Assembly (NCBI GenBank): GCA_023454175.1
Contig: JAEXRW010000025.1
Location: 62,001 to 126,000 of the forward strand
Length of the DNA stretch: 64,000 bases
Direction: 5' to 3'
Source of the DNA: Bacillota bacterium
GTDB taxonomy: Bacteria > Bacillota > Clostridia > Christensenellales > JAEXRW01
How positions within the stretch are numbered: position 1 is the stretch's first letter; every line of letters begins with the position of its first letter. Made by a program: the position numbers and the translations under genes. Of this stretch, positions 1-8,422 are shown piece after piece. Under the pieces are notes generated by a model. It was not told the origin of the DNA. It saw only the letters and a program-made list of their open reading frames with translations, and searched no databases.

Positions 1-2
1 TT

Positions 3-1031
3 GGCACGGAAAGCGTGCTGGCCGTCTCGTACACCGGGTTTAAGGGTGATGACGATGAAAGCGCCATCACCACGGAGCCCAAAGCTTCAACCACAGCGAC
101 CCGGACATCGGGCACGGGCGATTACCCCATCTCGGTGAGCGGGGGCAGCGCTATGAATTACGGTTTCACCTACGTGCCGGGAACGCTGACGATCCTGCCG
201 CTGACGGATGCGCAGGTACCGGTCTTCACGAAAAACCTGTCCAGCGGTTATACCTTTACCCAAAACGAGCGCGGGGAATTAAAAGTCGAGGCCAGCGTAT
301 CCGACTATGGGACGCTTTCGTACCAGTGGTATAAAAATACCGCCTCCAGCACGGTGGACGGGGCCCCGATAGCAAAGGCCACCGGCAACGCCTACCGCCC
401 CCTGACGAGCAAAACAGGCACGGCATATTATTACGTGGTCGTGACCAACACGAACAACAATGCGACGAACAAGACCGCTTCCGCCGTGAGCAACATCGCA
501 AAGGTGAGGGTGGTCCCGGAGGACGAGGAGATCATAGAGGACACCGGAAGCCCCACACCCGTACAAAGCCCAAGCCCTGCTGCTGTCACCCCGACCCCGG
601 CCCCATCCAATACCCCCGCGGCGACACCGCAGCAGAGCGCGAACGCCGGGAAAACGATTCCCTCCGACATCATCGGACAGGACGAAACAAAGGGCACGAT
701 CACGCTGGAGATCAACGTGGATGATCTGCCCGAGGGGACGACGGCCATACAGCTGGGAGATGGAGAGATCATCCCGATCAACGGCAAGCGCACCATCCGC
801 CTGGAAATAAAGGTTGAGAGCTTCAACGAGGAAGGAAAGAGCCGGGTCGTGGCGCTGGATGATGAAAAGGTGCCGCTCGCTTCGTTCCAGGTGCAGGCCA
901 GTCAACCAGCAGGCGGGAAAGGGGCAACGATGCCGGTGGTACTATGGGTCGTGGTCGGCATTGCGGGTGCGGGCGCCCTCACATTGATCCTCATATTGAT
1001 ACTGAGAAAGAAACGAGCAAAAGGACAATAA
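3..1031 (+). CDS. Surface protein, 3' end: MBG-type repeat, Ig-like domain, TM anchor (partial)
   Basis: The reading frame is open from the first base, so this is the C-terminal part of a longer protein; a GTG at 15 is in frame but need not be the start. The first ~60 residues match the end of an MBG/YDG repeat (YTGF...YPISVSGGSAMNYGF-Y-PGTLTI). An Ig-like segment follows (SYQWYKNT...YYVVVTNTN), then a Pro/Thr/Ser-rich linker (PTPAPSNTPAATPQQ), a small beta-rich domain, and a C-terminal transmembrane helix (VVLWVVVGIAGAGALTLILILIL) with a basic RKKRAKGQ tail. No LPxTG motif is visible, so it is probably anchored in the membrane and exposed outside, as is the large protein at 31529-36175. Adhesion or wall binding is inferred from domain type only. 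Confidence 0.8.
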   Translation, partial: GTESVLAVSYTGFKGDDDESAITTEPKASTTATRTSGTGDYPISVSGGSAMNYGFTYVPGTLTILPLTDAQVPVFTKNLSSGYTFTQNERGELKVEASVSDYGTLSYQWYKNTASSTVDGAPIAKATGNAYRPLTSKTGTAYYYVVVTNTNNNATNKTASAVSNIAKVRVVPEDEEIIEDTGSPTPVQSPSPAAVTPTPAPSNTPAATPQQSANAGKTIPSDIIGQDETKGTITLEINVDDLPEGTTAIQLGDGEIIPINGKRTIRLEIKVESFNEEGKSRVVALDDEKVPLASFQVQASQPAGGKGATMPVVLWVVVGIAGAGALTLILILILRKKRAKGQ

Positions 1032-1121
1032 ACATCAAAAACTCCCGGGCAGAAAGAACTGTATAAAACTATTTAAACGGAACTACTCCCATACCAAGAT
1101 ACGGGGAAGAACTCATTCATG

Positions 1122-1157
1122 TAAATAAAAGGCAACCATTTTCCATGGTTGCCTTTT
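1122..1157 (-). terminator. Rho-independent terminator after tRNA-Ser
   Basis: Read on the minus strand, GGCAACCAT and ATGGTTGCC form a 9-bp stem around a short A-rich loop, followed by TTTTATTT. It starts immediately after the encoded CCA end of the tRNA. Confidence 0.85.
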
Positions 1158-1158
1158 G

Positions 1159-1250
1159 TGGCGGAGAGAGAGAGATTCGAACTCTCGAACGGGTATTAGC
1201 CGTTACACGATTTCCAGTCGTGCGCCTTAGACCAGCTCAGCCATCTCTCC
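1159..1250 (-). tRNA. tRNA-Ser (anticodon GGA)
   Basis: The minus strand folds as a class II tRNA. The acceptor stem is GGAGAGA with TCTCTCC, followed by discriminator G and encoded CCA (1159-1161). The anticodon stem CACGA/TCGTG encloses the loop CTGGAAA, giving anticodon GGA (1213-1215). A long variable arm (AACGG/CCGTT) and a T arm GAGAG-TTCGAAT-CTCTC complete the fold. The long variable arm and the anticodon both say serine. A TATTAT -10-like box lies about 15 bp upstream without a good -35. A terminator follows directly. Confidence 0.97.
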
Positions 1251-1801
1251 AGACTATCGCGGTTCATAATAGGTTTTGCTATTTAGTCGCGAAAAACATT
1301 TTATCATCAAAAGCAAAAGAGCGCAAGTGTTGCTTTATGGGGACAAAAGGCATACATCAGGTTGGGATGATTTGGCAGGAATATGCGCGTTTTGATCCGG
1401 ACAAGATAACAGCGGAAGGGATAACAGTGCTACTTTCCATCGGTGCTGAGCAAAAAAGCGCACGGTTTGTGGATAAGCACGCATGACGCGAGCTGTTGGA
1501 CCGATCAAAGGTATCTGGTTCTTTGAGATGGCTTGGTTTCGAGGCATCGGCGGACACCGTAAAGAGCGTTTCAAGCAGTGGCCAGATTGCGCGGGAATAA
1601 TGCAGCATGAGAGATTAAATAGCGATTTTGTTATCCCTTCTGTTTTATTTACAGATTGTTCAAAGATGGAAGAGGCGGCTTGCTTGTGAAAGCCCGCCTC
1701 TTCTGATATAATTGTTTCAAAATTATGAATAATCGAATGTGCGGCATAGCGTTTACGCGCGCTTTTACATGTCGCGCGTTCATTTGAGGGTGTGAAACGA
1801 G
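1251..1801. other. Intergenic region, mostly featureless
   Basis: This region separates the tRNA from the lipoprotein gene. The only clear elements are a 9-bp GC stem (AAGAGGCGG/CCGCCTCTT, about 1670-1704) and the promoter at 1684-1712 that overlaps it. Short open frames here (for example 1483-1689) lack a ribosome-binding site and recognisable composition, and I do not call them genes. Confidence 0.5.
1684..1712 (+). promoter_or_regulatory. Promoter of the three-repeat lipoprotein gene
   Basis: TTGTGA (1684-1689), 17-bp spacer, TATAAT (1707-1712). The -35 box lies inside the GC stem at about 1670-1704, which may end upstream transcription or affect promoter access. Confidence 0.65.
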
Positions 1802-3583
1802 TTGTTCAAAAAAGTAATGCTCCTGCTCGCAGCATCGCTGCTGGCCCTGCCGCTCGTATCCTGTGCACCGCAGAATACTACCACCGAGCAGGCATTGGCG
1901 GAAGGCTTCATCAAGACCGTTTACAACGTGGATTATAAAAGCGTGGACGGGGACAGGCTGGTGGAAGCCTACAGGAAGTACATGACAAAGGACTACATGG
2001 ACTCGGACGGCACTTTGGAATACATCAAAAGCCTGGCCACCACATTTAAAAACAACCAGAATGTGCGCAGCGTGGAAACGGTAAAAGTGGTGGGAACGAG
2101 CAAGGCCGGAGATGGGAGCGAGCGCATCGGCGTGGACTTCGTGGTGAACAACGTTTCGGGCACCGACGAGGACCTGGCGCTGGAACCGGGCAAAAAGTAC
2201 ATGATCCAGGCTATCATCACGGCAAAGGCGGATGCAAACGGCAACCTGCAGGCCACGGATATGCCGCTGCCCGGCACCCCTGCCGAGTATGACGGCAAAA
2301 CACCGCTGCCGGACTATGTACCGGGGCTGGATGTGAACAAGGAAAAAGACGCCGTTTATGGCGTACAGGAGAAATATTTCCGCGTCCTTTATGATGTGGA
2401 TTACAAAACGCTGACCCCGAAGAGCGGCGAAGCGCTGTATGATATCTGCACGCAGTACTGGCGCAATTACAACACCATCGGTTCGGACACCCCGATGACG
2501 GACGACCCGAGCCTGGACCTGCCGGAAGATACGGGCGACGATACAGCGCCAACGGATACTGCGACCCCACCTTCGGGCTCTCCAACTTCACCGGCTACGC
2601 CATCGGCATCACCCGCTGCATCCCCCGAGCCCTCCGAAGCGTTAACGGATGACTCGCCGGACGCGCCGGGCGCGACGGATATCCCGGAGGGGGCGGAAGA
2701 GCCTTCGGGAGGAGAAAAGGAATTTGCGCAGATCTTCTATGAAGATATGCAGAACCAGAAGATCGTGGACCAATTCCTGCAATTCCACCCCGTCAGCATC
2801 GAACCCATCGGCTTTGGGGAATACAAGGCCACATCGTACATCGTGGTCAAGCATGCGGGAGGGGAAGGCGAGTATTACGCGGATATGGGCGTGGTGCTGG
2901 GACAAAGCTACCTGTACATGGTGGTCACCGATATTGCGTACGAAAACAATGCCTGGAAGATCAACCCCGACGACATGGAAGGGTACGGAATGATCTTCGG
3001 CGGCAAATTCACGGGCACATTCCCTGCAGACCTGCCGGGGACGCACCCGGAAACCGATTACGTTGCATGCGAGAAGGCGGCGACCACATTCATCACCGCC
3101 GAGACCAACATCGATTACAAAGCGGGCAAGGACAAGCTGGGCGAACATTACAAGACCCTGGGCACGGCGAACCTCATCGACACCCTGAACCAGAGGGGAT
3201 TCATCGACCAGCGGGCAAATGAATTTATCCAGGGGCAGCTGGAGGGAAAATTTGTGGATTTCCAGGTGCAGGGCTTCGAGCCGGGACCCGACCCGGCAGG
3301 CGGGCAGAAATATTACCTGGAGGGCCTGGCGATGGTGAATTTCACAGCGGCCACGCCCGAATACCTGAACAAAAACAGCATCGTGGCGGGCCAGCCGGTA
3401 ACCTATATGGTGAGCATGCTCCTGGCCTGGCGCGACGGTCAGTGGAAGGTGGACGATTTCGAGATGCAGCCGTATGACGATACGCAGGACGACCCGGGCA
3501 TCACAGACCCGGATACGGCGATCCCCGAGGGCTCCACGGAGCCTGACGCCAGCCCCGGCGTGACGCCCACGCCAACCAAATAA
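1802..3583 (+). CDS. Lipoprotein with three related repeats
   Basis: TTG start with GAGGG about 11 bp upstream. The N-terminus is a lipoprotein signal (FKKVMLLLAASLLALPLVSC) with lipobox LVSC and lipidated Cys21, so the 593-residue protein should sit on the outer face of the membrane. Three segments share a pattern around a YNVDYK / YDVDYK / TNIDYK motif (near residues 40, 197 and 440), each followed by an aromatic-rich helix and a beta-rich stretch like small NTF2-like folds. Pro/Thr/Ser-rich low-complexity linkers lie between repeats two and three and at the C-terminus. I recognise no catalytic motif. It is a single gene with its own promoter; function unknown. An open frame on the other strand is a shadow. 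Confidence 0.85.
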   Translation: MFKKVMLLLAASLLALPLVSCAPQNTTTEQALAEGFIKTVYNVDYKSVDGDRLVEAYRKYMTKDYMDSDGTLEYIKSLATTFKNNQNVRSVETVKVVGTSKAGDGSERIGVDFVVNNVSGTDEDLALEPGKKYMIQAIITAKADANGNLQATDMPLPGTPAEYDGKTPLPDYVPGLDVNKEKDAVYGVQEKYFRVLYDVDYKTLTPKSGEALYDICTQYWRNYNTIGSDTPMTDDPSLDLPEDTGDDTAPTDTATPPSGSPTSPATPSASPAASPEPSEALTDDSPDAPGATDIPEGAEEPSGGEKEFAQIFYEDMQNQKIVDQFLQFHPVSIEPIGFGEYKATSYIVVKHAGGEGEYYADMGVVLGQSYLYMVVTDIAYENNAWKINPDDMEGYGMIFGGKFTGTFPADLPGTHPETDYVACEKAATTFITAETNIDYKAGKDKLGEHYKTLGTANLIDTLNQRGFIDQRANEFIQGQLEGKFVDFQVQGFEPGPDPAGGQKYYLEGLAMVNFTAATPEYLNKNSIVAGQPVTYMVSMLLAWRDGQWKVDDFEMQPYDDTQDDPGITDPDTAIPEGSTEPDASPGVTPTPTK

Positions 3584-3637
3584 CATCGGCAAACGCTGCC
3601 CCTTCCACATGAGACGATGCGGGAGGGGCGGTTCACT

Positions 3638-3672
3638 TAATGTATAATTTATAATGTATAATGCATAATTTT
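3638..3672. repeat. AT-rich tandem repeat of the TAATGTATAAT type
   Basis: The word TGTATAAT or a variant recurs three to four times in 35 bp. The same style of repeat follows xylB (27951-27992), and related TTAAGAATT/GAGAATTGA versions follow several other genes. Confidence 0.6.
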
Positions 3673-3913
3673 GGTAGAATTGCGGGGGCTATGGTCAGTA
3701 TTGGAGGGTTGTGGCGCCTCGGCACTATCGGCATTGCCTTGCGGGCTTAACAGCAGCGCATCATTCAACGAATTTCCATCCCCCCAATGTCCACAAACAC
3801 GCAGAGTGGGGAACAAACCCTTTATTTGTGCAGTGAAAGGGCCAAAACCGCGGCCCGGTGGGGCTGAGAATTGTAAATAGTGGCTAAGATCACAGTATGA
3901 ATATTACGAAAAA

Positions 3914-3942
3914 TTGACGCTGCGGTAGGATTCCAGTATAAT
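3914..3942 (+). promoter_or_regulatory. Promoter of the SleB-type hydrolase gene
   Basis: TTGACG (3914-3919), 17-bp spacer, TATAAT (3937-3942). Transcription would start near 3949, which favours the ATG at 3984 over the upstream TTG at 3963. It resembles a vegetative sigma-A promoter rather than a sporulation one. Confidence 0.8.
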
Positions 3943-3983
3943 ACTGATAGCAAAAGTACAGTTTGGATCAAAGGAAGACGCGG

Positions 3984-5177
3984 ATGCTGAGAAGCATTGA
4001 AACCCTGTTCAAAAGAATAACAAGGCCTTTGCGCAAACGCAAGAACCGGGAAAGAAGTTTCCTGAGCCAGCGGACGTACCTGCGGGACGGCATGCGCATG
4101 AGCAGCCACCGCAAGGAGAGTTACCGGCGGAACCTCTTCCAAAGGATCTTTTCCAGGAAGGTCTTCATGTACGCGTCCATCAGTGCGGTCGTAGTGGCCG
4201 CGGCGGTGGTGACGCTGCTGCTTACGGGCGCGTTCACCCCGGCATCGGGCGCGATGGCCGGCCAATCCCCCACCGCTTCCGCCACACCCGGCCCAAGCTG
4301 GACAGGCCCCAACCCTTCGTCCCAGGTGGGCGTCGCCAACGGGGACCCATCGGAAAGCCCCACAGAAGAGCCCTCCCCGTCACCCACCCCTACGCCTACG
4401 CCGACACCCGAACCGATAGACCTGGACGCAATGGTCAAGAAGTTCTTTGAAGTCAAGCCGGATAAATCGAGCAAGTATTACAACGATATCGGCTACTCCA
4501 CCAACACCTATAACTACACGGAAGACGACGTATACCTGATGGCCCAGATCATCCACAAGGAAGCGCACGGGGAGTCCTACACCGGTAAACTGGCCGTGGG
4601 CAACGTGATCATGAACCGTGTGCTGCTCCGCGGCTATTTCGGGGATACCATCAAGGCAGTATGCACAGCGTCGGGGCAATTTGCCTACAACCCGGCAACA
4701 AAACCTGACGGCACCTGCAAACGCGCTGCGCGGGAAGTACTCGCGTATGAACGATGGGTCGTCCCCCAGGACATATACTATTTCAAGGTAGCATCCACCA
4801 ATGCGGACTGGGGCAGCCATCCCTATGCATTCCGCATCGGGCACCACGCCTTTTACAAGCACAATTACCCCGGTCGGTTCCACGGGACCAAGGCCCCGGA
4901 CGCGCTATTCAAACGGGTCTACCAATGGCCTACATACGGGTGCAAGGCGGGCTCAAGAGTGAAGATCGTCCAAAGGCTGCTGCGCTCATTCAGTTATACT
5001 AAAATCAAAGTAGACGGATATTTCGGCAAGGACATGAAGGAAGCCGTGAAGGACTTCCAGAAGAAAAACAAGCTGGACGACGACGGCATTTGCGGGCCGG
5101 GCACACTGAAGGCCATGATCAAGAAATACGGCATCCAGAAATTTGCGAAGGATTACAAATACAAACCGGCGAAATGA
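3984..5177 (+). CDS. SleB-type cell-wall hydrolase with peptidoglycan-binding domain
   Basis: The ATG at 3984 has AAGGAAG six bases upstream. Order of parts in 397 residues: a basic cytoplasmic N-terminus; one transmembrane helix (~60-84, VFMYASISAVVVAAAVVTLLL); a Pro/Thr/Ser linker (~85-140); a Hydrolase_2/SleB catalytic domain (~180-300, DVYLMAQIIHKEAHGES...KLAVGNVIMNRV...QFAYNP); and a C-terminal PG_binding_1 domain (~310-385, QRLLRSF...VDGYFGKDMKEAVKDFQKKN). The Glu in IHKEAHGE is the expected catalytic residue of SleB lytic transglycosylases. Classical SleB is a spore-cortex enzyme with a signal peptide. Here the binding domain is C-terminal and the protein is membrane-anchored, so a role in vegetative wall turnover is equally possible. 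Confidence 0.9.
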   Translation: MLRSIETLFKRITRPLRKRKNRERSFLSQRTYLRDGMRMSSHRKESYRRNLFQRIFSRKVFMYASISAVVVAAAVVTLLLTGAFTPASGAMAGQSPTASATPGPSWTGPNPSSQVGVANGDPSESPTEEPSPSPTPTPTPTPEPIDLDAMVKKFFEVKPDKSSKYYNDIGYSTNTYNYTEDDVYLMAQIIHKEAHGESYTGKLAVGNVIMNRVLLRGYFGDTIKAVCTASGQFAYNPATKPDGTCKRAAREVLAYERWVVPQDIYYFKVASTNADWGSHPYAFRIGHHAFYKHNYPGRFHGTKAPDALFKRVYQWPTYGCKAGSRVKIVQRLLRSFSYTKIKVDGYFGKDMKEAVKDFQKKNKLDDDGICGPGTLKAMIKKYGIQKFAKDYKYKPAK

Positions 5178-5233
5178 CCAGGGATCGTTCCGGGACAGGA
5201 TAGCAGTAATAAAATGCACAATACATGAGAACG

Positions 5234-5260
5234 CAAAAGGCCCTGTTAAGGGCCTTTTTG
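5234..5260. terminator. Bidirectional Rho-independent terminator
   Basis: Stem AAAGGCCC/GGGCCTTT with loop TGTTAA, with A and T runs on both sides. It serves the hydrolase gene on the plus strand and the DUF134 gene on the minus strand, which converge here. Confidence 0.85.
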
Positions 5261-5279
5261 ATACCTGCACTTCGCTTAT

Positions 5280-5765
5280 TTATTTCCCGTGGCAGCATCC
5301 GCCGTGATGCCCATGATCATGCTGGTGGCCGGAGCAGGCGTGCTTTTCGCCATCCACGACCCTGCTCTTGGTCATGCTGCCGCATTTGGGGCAGGGGATC
5401 TCATACCCGTGCCGCCCGCCTTCGGTGCAAGGCTCCACCTCCCAGGTCTGCCCACAGTCCAGACATTCAAATACACGTTTTTCCATACGATAATGGCCTC
5501 CTTCTATCACGATGGTGCGGCCTTCCACCAGGGCCGCTGCGAGCTTTTTGCGGCCGGCGGCGAGGATGCGCTGAAAGGTGGGACGCGTCAGACCCATTTC
5601 CGATGCACACGCCTGCTGGTCATACCCGAGCATGTCCTTGAGCCGGATGGCTTCCACCTCTTCGAACCCCATCTTCACGGCCTGCGCAGAACCGGAACAT
5701 GCAGATTCGAATTTGCAGCTCACCGGGTATTCATCGATTTTCCCGCAGCAACGTCTCCTGGGCAT
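5280..5765 (-). CDS. DUF134 (UPF0251) family DNA-binding protein with His-rich tail
   Basis: ATG at 5765 is preceded by AAGGAGG, so the 161-residue form starting MPRRRCCGKIDEYP is the product. The first ~100 residues match DUF134: conserved Cys in the N-terminus, then a helix-turn-helix like sigma region 4 (QQACASEMGLTRPTFQRIL). Two CxxC pairs follow (ECLDCG, PCPKCG), forming a probable zinc ribbon, then a metal-binding-like tail (HACSGHQHDHGHHGGCCHGK). DUF134 proteins are predicted regulators often found near NifB/NifX-type iron-molybdenum cofactor proteins; none is in this window. A perfect palindrome overlaps its own promoter, suggesting autoregulation, perhaps in response to metal. Confidence 0.88.
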   Translation of the reverse strand: MPRRRCCGKIDEYPVSCKFESACSGSAQAVKMGFEEVEAIRLKDMLGYDQQACASEMGLTRPTFQRILAAGRKKLAAALVEGRTIVIEGGHYRMEKRVFECLDCGQTWEVEPCTEGGRHGYEIPCPKCGSMTKSRVVDGEKHACSGHQHDHGHHGGCCHGK

Positions 5766-5779
5766 AAGGCCTCCTTGAA

Positions 5780-5828
5780 TTGAGCATATGCTCAAATACA
5801 TCATAAATCAGCGGATCGCAATATGCAA
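5780..5828 (-). promoter_or_regulatory. Promoter and palindromic operator of the DUF134 gene
   Basis: On the minus strand: TTGCAT (5823-5828), 17-bp spacer, TATGAT (5800-5805). A perfect 16-bp palindrome TTGAGCATATGCTCAA (5780-5795) covers the expected transcription start, directly before the AAGGAGG site. Position and symmetry fit an operator for the HTH product. Confidence 0.7.
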
Positions 5829-5875
5829 CAGCTTTTTGTTATCCGCTTGAAAAAATAAACATGGCATATTGGAAT

Positions 5876-6784
5876 TCAGCCAAGCTTTTCTTTGATATAC
5901 TCCGCGATCTCGCGCAGCGCGCGCCGTCCTTCGGGGATGAAGCCGGCGGCGGCGGGGAAGACGTGGAACATGCCCGCCCAGACCTGGACGAGGACATCCA
6001 CGCCCTGGCCGTACGCCTTCTGCGCCACATCCACCGAATCCGAAAGCAGGATCTCGTTTTCCCCGACAAAGATGCGAAGGGGCGGGAAACCGGTGAAATC
6101 CCCGTAGAGCGGGGAAATGAGGGGGTCTTTGAGATCGCGGCCCGGCGCATACAGCTCCGCGACGCCGTTCACGCCCTTGGAGAAGAGGCGGTCCACACTG
6201 GCCTTCGACGTGCGGCTCTCCCCTGCGCCCGTCAAGTCCGTGGCAGGGGACAACGCAATTATAGCGGCCGGGAGGGGCAGGCCCTGACCTTTAAGCCGGT
6301 GGCAAAGGGAAAGGCAGAGGCCGCCGCCCGCGGAATCCCCGTAGAAAACGATGTCAGACGGCAAAATCCCCTGCGATATCAGCGCATTGTAAGCATTGAA
6401 CGCATCGTCCAATCCTGCCGGGAAGGGATGCTCGGGCGCAAGCGCGTAATCCACACTGACAGCCATATAACCGGTGGCGCGGGCGATATTCACGGCGGCC
6501 AGACGGCAGTACTCCCCGCCGCCCAGCACGAACCCGCCGCCGTGCAGGACGAATATCACCTTAGCTTCCGGCGCACCCTGCGGGACGACCTTGTACGCAG
6601 GCAAACCATTCAGACGGACATTATAAACGGGGGTATGGCGCGGTTTGAACATGCGCAGCATCCCAGACTGCCTGCGCATCCTCACATAACGCGTTAAATC
6701 GACCCGGTAGCGGAAGAGGTTGAACGTGCGGGCGCGGAGGGAGAGGGGAGAAACGATATATTTGAGCCAGGGGGTATCCTGCAT
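5876..6784 (-). CDS. Alpha/beta hydrolase, hormone-sensitive-lipase family esterase
   Basis: The ATG at 6784 has GAGG about six bases upstream, preferred over an in-frame GTG at 6799. The 302-residue protein has the HSL/type IV esterase marks: oxyanion-hole motif HGGG (81-84), nucleophile elbow GDSAGGG with Ser151, an acidic segment near GENEILLSDS, and a late His in GMFHVFP. No signal peptide is visible, so it is probably cytoplasmic. The family hydrolyses short-chain acyl esters; the substrate here is unknown. The retron gene ends 35 bp upstream on the same strand, so read-through from the retron is possible, but the base composition differs sharply. Confidence 0.88.
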   Translation of the reverse strand: MQDTPWLKYIVSPLSLRARTFNLFRYRVDLTRYVRMRRQSGMLRMFKPRHTPVYNVRLNGLPAYKVVPQGAPEAKVIFVLHGGGFVLGGGEYCRLAAVNIARATGYMAVSVDYALAPEHPFPAGLDDAFNAYNALISQGILPSDIVFYGDSAGGGLCLSLCHRLKGQGLPLPAAIIALSPATDLTGAGESRTSKASVDRLFSKGVNGVAELYAPGRDLKDPLISPLYGDFTGFPPLRIFVGENEILLSDSVDVAQKAYGQGVDVLVQVWAGMFHVFPAAAGFIPEGRRALREIAEYIKEKLG

Positions 6785-6819
6785 AAAAACCTCAAGCACA
6801 AGGTAGATTATTACTAATA

Positions 6820-8397
6820 TTAAGTATCATTAATAACATCTAAAACTTCTATAGGGACAAATCCATGATCTATTGTAATATCTTCATCATCAAGAGATTT
6901 TGAGCCTGTTAAAACTATACCAATTACTTTATGATCTTTATCAAAAACAGGGCCACCACTATTACCATGAGCTATCTTGCATGATACTAGGTACCTGTTT
7001 GGGAAAAACCCTTTTTTCCTACCAATAGTTATACCTGGTTGAATAACCGAACAATCATCCTCTCTATGATAATTGGGGAAACCAACAACGACAATATTTT
7101 CGCCATGCTCTTTGATATACTTTGAATTACCTTTAATAAATCCAGTGCCATAATCGAAGCTATATCCAATAGCTTTTAGAATGGCGATATCAGAAGCTTT
7201 ATTCTCTTTGATTATCTCAACCAAATACTTCTTATCTGGCTGATTACATCTATATGTCCAAATGAAATTATCTCTATCTGCATTAATTACATGGTAACAA
7301 GTAATCAGCCCATAACCATCTAAAAAGAATGCAGTTCCTTGATTATTGTCTCCTTTAATTACCCAAGTGTTATTTTCATAAAATACCCTTTCTTCATCAG
7401 ATTCGTTTACTTTGAAATACTCTTCGCTTATTAAGGTATTATATCTTTTGGCTAATCGGATAAATATTGGATTATCTTTGCCGATAATCATTTTTAAATA
7501 TTGTATTTTACCAAGAACGTAGCATCTGAACTTATGTTCATAATTGTCAAGACAGTAATGCTTTTTTGATGCAATTTTTAGGCCATCATTTTCCCAAGAG
7601 TAGATTAAAGCTCTTAAATTCCTAATATATTTTCGAGTTAAATTTGCTTTTTCATTTACTATAACACCAGTGACTTCTTGGCGTTTATATTGGCTTAATA
7701 TTCTTGTTTTTTCATCATTGATTATAAACCCATTGCTTTTAATTATGGCTTGAAGTTCCTCAACTAATTGAGGACTAATTCTTTTTAATGTCGTTGAAAT
7801 TGTTATATCATCTGCATATCGTGAATAATAATATCTATTACTTTTTGAATAAGTTTGTAATGAATTATCTAGCTTATAGCAAATCATATTGGAAATAATT
7901 GGCGAAGTTGGGGCGCCTTGAGGAAGCATATTGTTATAACAGCATAGCCTTGCAAGGCACGCTGCAACTTCTCGATTAAAATTGAATGGACTTTTTTTAA
8001 ATAGTCCGTATACCCTCCCGAAATTTATTGAAGGGAAAAAATCTTTTATGTCTATATTGATAACATATTGTTTCCCAACATGTTCGGATGCATTTGTATA
8101 AACATTATTATTTTGAACAAATCCATGAACGGATGGTTTAGGATTATATACTAATTTTAAAACATAATTCATTTTTTTCTGTAGAATTTTCAGGCCTAAG
8201 CATGGAGACATTATTGTTCGTGATCCATTATTTTTTGGTATTTCAAACGTTGTATAATTTTCTGCCGATCTCCTATATAAATAAAAAATCAAGGTTTTAT
8301 AATCTACTTCAAGTAGTTCGGCGATATCCGATTTTTTATTCATACTAAAAAATTTAGATTTAATTAATTCATCATTACAAGATAATAAATATTTCAT
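6820..8397 (-). CDS. Retron reverse transcriptase fused to trypsin-like serine protease
   Basis: The 525-residue product starts at the ATG at 8397; an upstream in-frame extension runs through the non-coding RNA and is not used. Residues ~50-300 form a retron-type reverse transcriptase: catalytic Asp in INIDIKDFF (116/119), QGAPTSP (160-166), YADD (194-197), plus two retron hallmarks, NAxxH (NASEH, 102-106) and VTG (242-244). Residues ~335-525 form a trypsin-like protease with the full triad: His369 (TCYHV), Asp403 (ASDIAIL), Ser480 (GNSGGP). Retrons make an RNA-linked DNA (msDNA) and act in anti-phage defence; RT-protease fusions are a known retron class in which the protease is the likely effector. 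The gene is much more AT-rich than its neighbours, suggesting transfer. The RT initiator RNA lies directly upstream. Confidence 0.95.
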   Translation of the reverse strand: MKYLLSCNDELIKSKFFSMNKKSDIAELLEVDYKTLIFYLYRRSAENYTTFEIPKNNGSRTIMSPCLGLKILQKKMNYVLKLVYNPKPSVHGFVQNNNVYTNASEHVGKQYVINIDIKDFFPSINFGRVYGLFKKSPFNFNREVAACLARLCCYNNMLPQGAPTSPIISNMICYKLDNSLQTYSKSNRYYYSRYADDITISTTLKRISPQLVEELQAIIKSNGFIINDEKTRILSQYKRQEVTGVIVNEKANLTRKYIRNLRALIYSWENDGLKIASKKHYCLDNYEHKFRCYVLGKIQYLKMIIGKDNPIFIRLAKRYNTLISEEYFKVNESDEERVFYENNTWVIKGDNNQGTAFFLDGYGLITCYHVINADRDNFIWTYRCNQPDKKYLVEIIKENKASDIAILKAIGYSFDYGTGFIKGNSKYIKEHGENIVVVGFPNYHREDDCSVIQPGITIGRKKGFFPNRYLVSCKIAHGNSGGPVFDKDHKVIGIVLTGSKSLDDEDITIDHGFVPIEVLDVINDT

Positions 8398-8422
8398 AAT
8401 AAACTCTCGTAAAGGATTGATA

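Larger units (their letters stand above)
3584..3983. other. Intergenic region with AT-rich repeat and promoter
   Basis: Just after the lipoprotein stop, GCCCCTTCC can pair with GGGAGGGGC (about 3597-3630), a possible terminator without a U tract. The AT-rich repeat at 3638-3672 follows, then unremarkable sequence, then the promoter at 3914-3942. Confidence 0.5.

Noticed and set aside
1145..1486. Plus-strand open frame over tRNA-Ser
   Set aside because: It runs through the tRNA and its terminator, so it cannot be a normal gene.
2642..3610. Minus-strand open frame of 322 codons over the three-repeat lipoprotein
   Set aside because: The plus-strand gene has promoter, signal peptide and lipobox; the minus frame has Arg/His/Val-rich antisense composition.
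6820..8397. Reverse transcriptase considered as a group II intron maturase or DGR RT
   Set aside because: It has retron NAxxH and VTG motifs, no maturase or endonuclease domain, a protease instead, and an a1/a2-bounded RNA; no template or variable repeat pair is visible.
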